NCBI GenBank assembly: GCA_964445305.1 | Contig: CAYUKK010000092.1 | Coordinates: 1 to 12,487, forward strand | DNA: 12,487 nucleotides | Origin: CAYUKK01 sp964445305 | GTDB taxonomy: Bacteria; Acidobacteriota; Aminicenantia; Aminicenantales; UBA8522 | Direction of reading: 5' to 3' | Shown here: positions 6,679 to 12,308 of the stretch, one piece after another | Layout: the number at the start of each line of letters is the position of its first letter | Numbering within the stretch: position 1 is the first letter of the stretch | Notes under the pieces: model-generated | Database searches by the model: none | The model's input: only the letters and a program-made list of their open reading frames with translations | Told to the model about the DNA's origin: nothing | Position numbers and translations under genes: made by a program

Positions 6679-8115
6679 ATGATGGATAAGAAAAAGAATG
6701 GAGAAAGAATCGGCCGGGTCGTCCAGGTCATCGGCCCTGTTGTCGATATCGAGTTCCGGGACATGGAGCTTCCCGAAATCTACAATGCTATCCGGATCAC
6801 GAGTGAAGGGTTCGAGACCCCCACGCCCGTCGATATTGTCGTCGAAGTCGAACAGCACATCGGCGAGGACAAAATCCGCTGCGTGGCCATGCATCCGACT
6901 GACGGCTTGGCGCGAGGGATGAAAGCGATCGACCTGGGCGGGCCGATCGAGGTACCGGTGGGAGAGGCAACCCTTGGCCGAGTGATGAACGTCATCGGTG
7001 AGCCAGTGGACCATTTAGGGCCGATCCAGGCGACGAAAAAATACCCCATCCATCGTCTTCCGCCGCCGCTCGAGCAGCAGAGCACGAAGCTGGAGATGTT
7101 CGAGACGGGAATCAAGGTCATTGACCTCATCCAACCCTTCCTCAAAGGGGGAAAAATCGGGCTCTTCGGCGGCGCCGGCGTGGGCAAAACGGTCATCATC
7201 ATGGAGCTCATCCATAACGTGGCCATGAAGCATGGCGGCTATTCAGTCTTTGCTGGCGTGGGGGAGAGGACGAGGGAGGGCAACGACCTCTGGCTGGAGA
7301 TGAAACAGTCGGGAGTCCTGAGTAAGACAGCCCTCATCTACGGGCAGATGACAGAGCCGCCCGGGGCGAGGCTGCGCGTTGGCCTGGCCGCCCTCTCGGT
7401 CGCCGAGTATTTTCGTGACGAGATGAACCAGGATATCCTGCTCTTCATCGATAACATCTTCCGCTTTGTCCAGGCTGGCTCTGAGGTCTCGGCTCTCCTC
7501 GGCCGTATGCCCTCGGCCGTTGGTTATCAACCCAACTTGGCCACGGAGCTGGGCGAGCTCGAGGAACGGATTACCTCGACAACGAAGGGTTCGATTACCT
7601 CCGTCCAGGCTATTTACGTCCCGGCGGACGATTTCACGGACCCCGCTCCGGCGACCACTTTTTCGCACCTTGATGCCTCCACCAACCTTTCGCGGGCTCT
7701 CACCGAGATGGGCATTTACCCGGCTGTCGACCCCCTGACCTCTTATTCTCGGATTCTCGACCCGCGAGTCATCGGCGAGGAGCACTACGCCGTGGCCAGG
7801 CGGGTGAAAGAAATTCTCCAGCGGTATAAAGATTTGCAGGACATCATCGCCATTCTCGGGATCGAGGAACTGTCGGATGAGGATAAGCTTATCGTCGCCC
7901 GGGCGAGGAAGATCCAGCGTTTTCTCTCTCAGCCTTTCCACGTCGCTGAAGAATTCACCGGGCGGCCGGGAAAATACGTGCCGGTTGAAGAAACTGTTCG
8001 CGGGTTTAAGGAGATTGTCGAGGGTAAGCATGACGACAAGCCGGAGCAGGCCTTCTACATGGCGGGAGACATCGATGAAGTGGTGAAACGCGCCGAGGAG
8101 CTTGAAGCCGCATGA
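6679..8115 (+). CDS. atpD: F-type ATP synthase subunit beta
   Basis: This is the catalytic subunit of F1, which makes or hydrolyses ATP at the alpha/beta interface. At 478 residues it is full length. Seen in order are the N-terminal barrel (IGRVVQVIGPVVDIEF), P-loop GGAGVGKT at 164-171, GVGERTREGND with the catalytic Glu196, Walker B ending in Asp258 (LLFIDNIFRF), EVSALLGRMPSAVGYQP, and the conserved YVPADDFTDPAPATTF loop. The helical C-terminal domain carries the DELSDEDK-like segment (ELSDEDKLIVARARKIQRF), which contacts gamma. Two adjacent ATG codons (6679 and 6682) are possible starts, with GGGAG at 6667-6671 as ribosome site. The last codons overlap the atpC start as ATGA. Confidence 0.99.
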   Translation: MMDKKKNGERIGRVVQVIGPVVDIEFRDMELPEIYNAIRITSEGFETPTPVDIVVEVEQHIGEDKIRCVAMHPTDGLARGMKAIDLGGPIEVPVGEATLGRVMNVIGEPVDHLGPIQATKKYPIHRLPPPLEQQSTKLEMFETGIKVIDLIQPFLKGGKIGLFGGAGVGKTVIIMELIHNVAMKHGGYSVFAGVGERTREGNDLWLEMKQSGVLSKTALIYGQMTEPPGARLRVGLAALSVAEYFRDEMNQDILLFIDNIFRFVQAGSEVSALLGRMPSAVGYQPNLATELGELEERITSTTKGSITSVQAIYVPADDFTDPAPATTFSHLDASTNLSRALTEMGIYPAVDPLTSYSRILDPRVIGEEHYAVARRVKEILQRYKDLQDIIAILGIEELSDEDKLIVARARKIQRFLSQPFHVAEEFTGRPGKYVPVEETVRGFKEIVEGKHDDKPEQAFYMAGDIDEVVKRAEELEAA

Positions 8116-8402
8116 GCCTGCGCATCCCGCCCTCTCTCCATCTCCGCGTTATCACCCCCGAGAAGCTCCTTGTCGAAAGCGACGTGGATATGGTCATGCT
8201 CCCAAGCTTGGACGGGTACCTGGGGATTCTGCCCGGCCATCGGCCGCTTGTGGCTTCGCTTGGCGTCGGGAAATTGATTTATCGATGGGCGAAAAAAGAG
8301 GCGGCCATTCCCGTCCAGGGTGGGTATGCCGAGATTCAGCCTGACAAGGTGCTTGTCTTTACGGAATTGGGCCAGGATGAAGACCTTCCCTCCCTTGGGT
8401 GA
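8112..8402 (+). CDS. atpC: F-type ATP synthase subunit epsilon, lacking the C-terminal helical domain
   Basis: Epsilon binds the foot of gamma and connects F1 to the c-ring. The product has only 96 residues, against about 130-140 for common bacterial epsilon. The N-terminal beta-sandwich is intact: LHLRVITPEKLLVES, then a GYLGILPGHRPLVASL stretch, then VQGGYAEIQPDKVLVFTEL. The protein ends just where the two-helix C-terminal domain would begin. No continuation of that domain is evident in the other frames, where the following sequence encodes the methyltransferase, so this looks like a natural short form rather than a frameshift. In E. coli and Bacillus relatives the missing hairpin inhibits ATP hydrolysis, so that control is probably absent here (inference). 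The start overlaps the atpD stop (ATGA), and 26 nt of the 3' end overlap the next gene. Confidence 0.93.
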   Translation: MSLRIPPSLHLRVITPEKLLVESDVDMVMLPSLDGYLGILPGHRPLVASLGVGKLIYRWAKKEAAIPVQGGYAEIQPDKVLVFTELGQDEDLPSLG

Positions 8403-9117
8403 AGACGAGACGCTCGATTCCTTCTACCATGGTCGGATTCTCGTCATCCAGAAGAAAAAGGGTTATCGTTTTTCAGTCGATGCGCCCCTGCTGGCCGATT
8501 TCATCCAGACTCATGCCTCCGATAGCGTCCTCGAAATCGGCGCCGGCAACGGGATCGTCTCCCTTCTCTTGAGTGTGAAACCCTTCCGTCGCCTTCTCTG
8601 TCTCGAGGTCCAGAGGAGCCTGGCTGAACTGGCGGAGAGGAACATCCGGCTCAACCGCCTTGAGGGTCGAATCAAGGTTGTCGAGAAAGAGTTGCGCCAG
8701 TTTAGGCCCAGAATGAAGTTTGATGTTATCTTTTCGAACCCGCCGTACATCAAGGCCGGGACAGGAATGCCAAGTCCTTCGGCCGAAAAGGCTATCGCCA
8801 AGCATGAGATAAAATGCGATATTTTTGATATAATGCGGCTCACCGGCAGGCTGTTGAAGAAGAATGGCCGAGCTTATTTTATCTACGCTGCGACAAGAAG
8901 CGAGGATTTCCGCCGAGCCCTCGACGAGCAAAAAATGAAGATAAGGACTCTGCGGTGGGTTTTTCCGCGGCCGGACCGTCCAGCCCGATGGTTTCTGGCT
9001 GAATGCGATTTTGGCGCCTCGGCGTCGACCATCCTGCCGCCCCTTATCGTCCACGATGAGAAGGGACAATACACAGGGGAAATGGAGAGAATCTTCACCG
9101 GAGCGGCTCATGGGTAG
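8377..9117 (+). CDS. TrmN6-type (COG4123) SAM-dependent N6-adenine methyltransferase
   Basis: This is a 246-residue class I methyltransferase. The opening TLDSFYHGRILVIQ, followed by KGYRFSVDAPLLADF (about 29-42), is the hallmark of the TrmN6/YfiC-like family. SAM-binding motif I is VLEIGAGNGIVSLLL (about 51-65), and the catalytic motif is NPPY at 121-124, typical of enzymes that methylate the exocyclic amine of adenine. The segment following NPPY (IKAGTGMPSP, then EKAIAKHEI) matches the same family. E. coli TrmN6 modifies A37 of tRNA-Val1; the substrate here may be another tRNA or RNA, so no symbol is given. The ATG at 8377 is preferred because the conserved N-terminus begins about ten residues later; a GTG further upstream would add non-conserved residues inside atpC. 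It overlaps atpC by 26 nt and the permease gene by 8 nt. Confidence 0.85.
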   Translation: MKTFPPLGEDETLDSFYHGRILVIQKKKGYRFSVDAPLLADFIQTHASDSVLEIGAGNGIVSLLLSVKPFRRLLCLEVQRSLAELAERNIRLNRLEGRIKVVEKELRQFRPRMKFDVIFSNPPYIKAGTGMPSPSAEKAIAKHEIKCDIFDIMRLTGRLLKKNGRAYFIYAATRSEDFRRALDEQKMKIRTLRWVFPRPDRPARWFLAECDFGASASTILPPLIVHDEKGQYTGEMERIFTGAAHG

Positions 9118-9928
9118 GTTTTTCCGAAATCTCAGGGAGCTCTACCGCTACCGCGTCCTCATCCAGAACCTCGTCATCCGCGAGCTCAAGGCGCGGTACC
9201 GGGGGACTGTGCTGGGGTTTCTCTGGTCTTTCTTCAATCCCCTCTTGCTGATGGTCATCTACACCATTGTCTTTGGGTTTATCATTCGGCCCCGTGACCC
9301 GGCCTTCGGCCAGTCTCCCTGGCTTTACGCCCTCTTTCTTTTTTGCGGCGTCCTTCCCTGGGTATGGTTTTCTTCTTCTTCTCTCGAATCGGCTAACGTG
9401 CTGATGGTCCACGGCAATTTGATCAAGAAAATCCTCTTCCCGGCTGAGGTGCTTCCGATTGTGACAGTGACGAGCCATTTTGTCCATTTCAGCTTAGGGT
9501 TGCCGATTCTCCTTCTTTTCATCCCCATTCTGGGCAAAAGCTACACTCCCTACCTTCTGTTCCTGCCGCTCGTCATCCTCGTCCAGTACGTTTTCACGCT
9601 CGGGTTCAGCCTCCTCATCTCTTCGCTGACTGTCCATTTCCGGGATATCCGGGACATCCTGGCCAACTGGCTGACGTTCTGGTTCTTCGCCACCCCGATT
9701 GTTTATCCGATGAGTTTTGAGACTATCCAGAAATCTTCCCTGCTCCGGACTTTCCTCAACCTGAACCCGATGACCCACATCATGCAGGGTTATCAGAATT
9801 GCCTTTTCTTCGGCAGCCTGATTCGGTGGAAACGGCTCGGCGTCACTTTCCTCGTGGCTCTCCTTCTCTTTTTCGTCGGGTACATGATTTTTGATAGGCT
9901 GCGGGATTCATTTGCCGAGGAGGTGTAG
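9110..9928 (+). CDS. wzm: O-antigen/polysaccharide ABC exporter permease (Wzm-type)
   Basis: This is a 272-residue ABC-2 family inner-membrane permease. The N-terminal amphipathic part ends in ELKARYRGTVLGFLW and FFNPLLL (about 25-47), a signature of Wzm/TagG-type exporters. About six hydrophobic segments follow, near residues 35-59, 71-90, 112-139, 147-172, 184-200 and 243-261. The loop HFRDIRDI (176-183) and the NPMTHIMQGYQ segment (220-230) are also characteristic. With the ATPase next door it should move a lipid-linked glycan across the inner membrane. The ATG at 9110 has GGAG about 6 nt upstream and overlaps the methyltransferase end by 8 nt; the longer frame from 9011 adds an arginine-rich stretch without family similarity. 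Teichoic-acid-type export (TagG) is the alternative, less likely beside a heptose gene. Confidence 0.92.
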   Translation: MGRFFRNLRELYRYRVLIQNLVIRELKARYRGTVLGFLWSFFNPLLLMVIYTIVFGFIIRPRDPAFGQSPWLYALFLFCGVLPWVWFSSSSLESANVLMVHGNLIKKILFPAEVLPIVTVTSHFVHFSLGLPILLLFIPILGKSYTPYLLFLPLVILVQYVFTLGFSLLISSLTVHFRDIRDILANWLTFWFFATPIVYPMSFETIQKSSLLRTFLNLNPMTHIMQGYQNCLFFGSLIRWKRLGVTFLVALLLFFVGYMIFDRLRDSFAEEV

Positions 9929-11209
9929 ATGTACGCCATCGAGGTGGAAGGTGTCTCCCGCATCTACCAGAAGTACTCCGCCCGGCACCGTTTCCAGACG
10001 TTCAAGAGCGCTCTCCTCAAGGGAGATTTGTTCCGTGCCCTCAAGCCGGACGAGCTCGTCCTTGCCCTCGATGACGTGACCATCCGGGTCGAGAAAGGCA
10101 AGACTTTTGGCGTTATTGGGGAGAACGGTTCGGGCAAGAGCACCCTCCTCAAGATTATCGCCGGGATTGCCAAGCCAACTCGGGGTCGGGTGCGGACAGA
10201 GGGAAAAGTGTCGGCTTTGATCGAGCTGGGGGCGGGCTTCCATCCCGAGATTTCAGGCCGAGAGAATATTTACATCAACGGCATCATGCTGGGTTTGACG
10301 AAGAAGGAAATCAGCGCCAAGTTCGACGAAATCGTCGCCTTTGCCGAGCTCGAGGATTTTATCGATGCGCCCGTCAAAACGTATTCCTCCGGCATGTACA
10401 TGCGGCTCGGTTTTGCCATTGCCATCAACGTCAACCCCGATATTCTCCTTATCGACGAAGTCCTGGCCGTCGGCGATGCGGCCTTCGTTCCCAAGTGCCT
10501 GGACCGGATCGACGATTTCCGCCGGCGGGAGAAGACCATTCTTTTTGTCAGCCATGACCTGCCGACAGTGGCCAGAATCTGCGACACGGTCGCTTGGCTC
10601 AAAGCTGGGCGTGTCCAGGCCATCGGGGATCCCCAGCGGATTGTCGATGCCTACCTCCAGGATGTGGCCGAGAAACAGGAAAAGGACTTCGAGAAGCGAC
10701 GACGCGAAGTGAGGGAAGAACCGGCTGCGGAAAGCGACCGGCGAGAAAACCGATGGGGGAAGAGAGAAATCGAGATCACCCGCGTCAGCCTGAAAGACCG
10801 GGATGGACGGGAAAAGCACGTTTTTTCACCCGAAGAAGGGATGACGATCGAGATGGATGTCGTCGCCTCGTCCCCCGAACGCGATTTTGTCTTCGGCATC
10901 GGGATTTTCAACTCCCAGGGGATTTCCTGCTACGGGACGAACACCCACCTGGAAGATTATGAGCCGGTGAGTATCGAGGGCGAAGGGAAAGTCCTCTGCC
11001 GGATCGAACGGCTGAACCTCATCAACGGCACGTACTATCTGGATGTGGCTGTCCACAGGCAGGACGGCTATCCTTATGATTACCACCGCAACCTCTATAG
11101 CTTCATGGTTTCGTCCAACCTGAAGGATGTTGGAGTGGCCAGGCTCGAGCACCGCTGGGAATTCTCCCCCAACATCCGGCTAAAACCACCCCGACGGCCT
11201 GGCGCATGA
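9929..11209 (+). CDS. wzt: O-antigen ABC exporter ATPase with C-terminal carbohydrate-binding domain (Wzt-type)
   Basis: The 426-residue protein energises the Wzm permease. The ABC domain occupies about residues 1-245: Walker A GENGSGKST at 64-72, a Q-loop-region segment LGAGFHPEISGREN, signature YSSGM at 152-156, Walker B LLIDE ending at Asp176-Glu177, and the H-loop His209 (FVSHD). A charged linker rich in Lys, Arg and Glu (about 246-272) leads to a beta-rich domain (about 273-415) with FGIGIFNSQG and LINGTYYLDVAVH, matching the Wzt C-terminal family. In E. coli O8/O9a this domain reads the modified non-reducing end of the finished O-chain, so the exporter here probably handles an end-capped polymer (inference). 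The start has one of the best ribosome sites in the window (GAGGAGG, 9917-9923), and the gene begins directly after the wzm stop. Its TGA overlaps the next ATG. Confidence 0.94.
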   Translation: MYAIEVEGVSRIYQKYSARHRFQTFKSALLKGDLFRALKPDELVLALDDVTIRVEKGKTFGVIGENGSGKSTLLKIIAGIAKPTRGRVRTEGKVSALIELGAGFHPEISGRENIYINGIMLGLTKKEISAKFDEIVAFAELEDFIDAPVKTYSSGMYMRLGFAIAINVNPDILLIDEVLAVGDAAFVPKCLDRIDDFRRREKTILFVSHDLPTVARICDTVAWLKAGRVQAIGDPQRIVDAYLQDVAEKQEKDFEKRRREVREEPAAESDRRENRWGKREIEITRVSLKDRDGREKHVFSPEEGMTIEMDVVASSPERDFVFGIGIFNSQGISCYGTNTHLEDYEPVSIEGEGKVLCRIERLNLINGTYYLDVAVHRQDGYPYDYHRNLYSFMVSSNLKDVGVARLEHRWEFSPNIRLKPPRRPGA

Positions 11210-11748
11210 GAAACAAGGCAGCACCCAGGATGCCCGGTCAGAAAGTCCTGCCCCTGAAGGCACTCCTTCGATTGCGGCGCCAATGGAGAAAAAAAGGCTT
11301 GCGGGTCGTCTTTACCAACGGCTGCTTCGATATTCTCCACGCCGGCCATATCCGCCTTTTCCGGGAGGCCAAGAAGCAAGGGGACGTGCTCATCGTTGCT
11401 CTCAACGATGACCAATCTGTGCGGCGACTCAAGGGCCCTTCCCGTCCGATTTTCCCCCTCGTCGAGAGGTGGGAAATCCTCGAGGCTATCGAGAGCATCG
11501 ATTACCTCACGTCTTTTGCCGAGGATACTCCCCAAAAAATCATCGCCGCTTTGTTGCCCGATGTTCTCGTCAAGGGAGGGGATTGGAAACTGGAAGAAGT
11601 CGTCGGCCGCAAGGAAGTCGAAGCGGCAGGAGGAAGGGTGGTCATCGTGCCCTATCTCAGAGGGCATTCTTCCTCTTCGATTATGCGCCGGGTGGCCCGT
11701 CTCTACAAAAAAGCTCAACCCGGCCGGTTTGGGCACAGGCCGGGCTGA
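11206..11748 (+). CDS. rfaE2: D-glycero-beta-D-manno-heptose 1-phosphate adenylyltransferase (stand-alone RfaE2)
   Basis: This is a cytidylyltransferase-like nucleotidyltransferase that joins heptose 1-phosphate to AMP, giving the ADP-heptose precursor used for LPS inner core or other heptose glycans. The 180-residue protein has FTNGCFDILHAGHIRLFREA with the HAGH motif at residues 45-48, ALNDDQSVRRLKG, LVKGGDW and GHSSSSIM near the end, all expected for the C-terminal half of HldE/RfaE. The kinase half found in E. coli HldE is absent and should be a separate gene outside the window. The ATG overlaps the wzt stop (ATGA). The last 13 codons (KKAQPGRF...) double as a strong inverted repeat that forms a terminator on the opposite strand. 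Other nucleotidyltransferases of the family (glycerol-3-phosphate type) are less likely given the KGGDW and SSSS motifs. Confidence 0.93.
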   Translation: MRNKAAPRMPGQKVLPLKALLRLRRQWRKKGLRVVFTNGCFDILHAGHIRLFREAKKQGDVLIVALNDDQSVRRLKGPSRPIFPLVERWEILEAIESIDYLTSFAEDTPQKIIAALLPDVLVKGGDWKLEEVVGRKEVEAAGGRVVIVPYLRGHSSSSIMRRVARLYKKAQPGRFGHRPG

Positions 11749-11751
11749 GCT
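11707..11751 (-). terminator. Intrinsic terminator reading on the minus strand, embedded in the rfaE2 3' end
   Basis: On the minus strand AGCTCAGCCCGGCC (11751-11738) pairs with GGCCGGGTTGAGCT (11725-11712) around a 12-nt loop, forming a 14-bp GC-rich stem with a single A/C mismatch. The last base of the stem and the next five give six consecutive T (11712-11707), the canonical layout of a Rho-independent terminator. On the plus strand the same stem is not followed by a T-tract, so it is at best a weak terminator of the operon. The T-tract corresponds to lysine codons of rfaE2. Confidence 0.65.
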
Positions 11752-11872
11752 CAGGAATCTCGGGGAGCAGTTTTACATCTTGCTCAGGATGCCCGTTGGC
11801 ATCCGCTCTTGCAGTGAGCGACGCGAGGAACCATGAATCTCTTCATGACTTTCACCTTTCATTTAAAATCCT
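11707..11872 (-). ncRNA. Candidate small structured RNA (or transcribed repeat) antisense to the operon end
   Basis: Between a good minus-strand promoter and a minus-strand terminator lie about 165 nt rich in local hairpins. In minus-strand order these are: CATGAA-GAGA-TTCATG (11847-11832, GNRA-type loop); GCTC with GAGC over a 7-nt loop (about 11816-11802); GGATGCC-AACG-GGCATCC (perfect 7-bp stem, about 11803-11786, abutting the previous one); GAGCA with TGCTC (about 11785-11765); and the terminator stem. Two tiny frames are possible. One has 29 codons (11862-11773). The other has 20 codons (11846-11784), preceded by AAAGGTG but with its AUG inside the first hairpin and with a HCKSGC segment. 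Neither is recognised. The transcript could be a regulatory RNA, a peptide mRNA, or a copy of a dispersed palindromic repeat; no known RNA family is recognised. Confidence 0.35.
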
Positions 11873-11877
11873 TAGTT

Positions 11878-11906
11878 ATTCTATATGAATAGTATAATTT
11901 AGTCAA
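11878..11906 (-). promoter_or_regulatory. Minus-strand sigma70-like promoter
   Basis: Read on the minus strand, TTGACT (11906-11901, five of six consensus matches) is followed after exactly 17 bp by TAGAAT (11883-11878, five of six). The start site would be near 11871. The promoter lies in a short AT-rich island in otherwise GC-rich DNA and points towards the end of rfaE2. On the plus strand the same island carries a perfect TATAAT (11893-11898) but no convincing -35 box at 16-18 bp, so the minus direction is favoured. Confidence 0.5.
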
Positions 11907-12159
11907 CGTCGCCCCCGTTTCGGCAAGTTTCTCCATTTTCGAGATATAACGTGGTTCTGTCATGGTTCACCCCCGGCCAGGCTCGGGGTTGGGATTGCGA
12001 AGCCCGCTCGTTTCCCCAGCGAGGAAACTCGCTCCGACTCAGCCTTCGCTCTTCTCTCGCTTGGCTCGAGAAACCATGCCCGCTCAGGCTTCGACGGGCT
12101 TTCTCACCCCAACCCCTCGCCTGTTCCCCATGGCATCAAACGCTCGGGTCGGCGTTCCG

Positions 12160-12185
12160 AGACGCTATCGAAAGCTCTGTTTTTT
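12160..12185 (+). terminator. Weak possible plus-strand terminator
   Basis: AGA plus GCT (12160-12166, one C bulged) can pair with AGC plus TCT (12173-12178) over a six-base loop, and after one G a run of six T follows (12180-12185). A second small stem, CTCGG (12143-12147) with CCGAG (12157-12161), lies just upstream. The stem is short and no clear transcript leads into it, except read-through from the rfaE2 operon. Confidence 0.2.
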
Positions 12186-12213
12186 ATGTATTAACCACCC
12201 CTACCCCTCTCCG

Positions 12214-12308
12214 CGAAAGACGCCCCCAGGAATTCTTTCTTATCCATTAAATCCCCCTACCCCCTTTGAACAATCAAAGGGGGGCTGAGAAAAGGTGGGC
12301 GTCTTTCG
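12214..12308. repeat. Nested perfect inverted repeats, REP-like intergenic element
   Basis: Outer arms CGAAAGACGCCC (12214-12225) and GGGCGTCTTTCG (12297-12308) are perfect 12-bp complements. Inside them CCCCCTTTGA (12260-12269) and TCAAAGGGGG (12274-12283) form a perfect 10-bp stem with a four-base ACAA loop, preceded by a half copy ATCCCCCTAC. CCCCCTTT/AAAGGGGG palindromes of this kind are a common intergenic repeat in many Gram-negative genomes. The window's last bases (CCCCCCTTT) look like the left arm of another copy cut by the edge. No T-tract follows, so a terminator role is not supported. Confidence 0.55.

Noticed and set aside
7243..8031. 262-codon minus-strand frame inside atpD
   Set aside because: It is the antisense shadow of a highly conserved beta subunit in GC-rich codons.
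8473..9111. 212-codon minus-strand frame opposite the methyltransferase
   Set aside because: The plus-strand frame has clear SAM and NPPY motifs; the antisense frame has none.
11712..11751. Intrinsic terminator of the rfaE2 operon on the plus strand
   Set aside because: The stem is strong, but the plus strand after it reads CAGGAATC with no T-tract; only the minus-strand reading is canonical.
11830..11890. 19-codon plus-strand frame with AGGA upstream, starting in the CATGAA hairpin
   Set aside because: Very short and unrecognised; the palindromic sequence creates ATG codons on both strands by symmetry.
11951..12288. Two overlapping plus-strand frames of about 99 and 108 codons
   Set aside because: They overlap in different frames, have Arg/Ser/Pro/Leu-rich translations from C/T-rich repeats, lack a good ribosome site, and one runs into the palindromic element.
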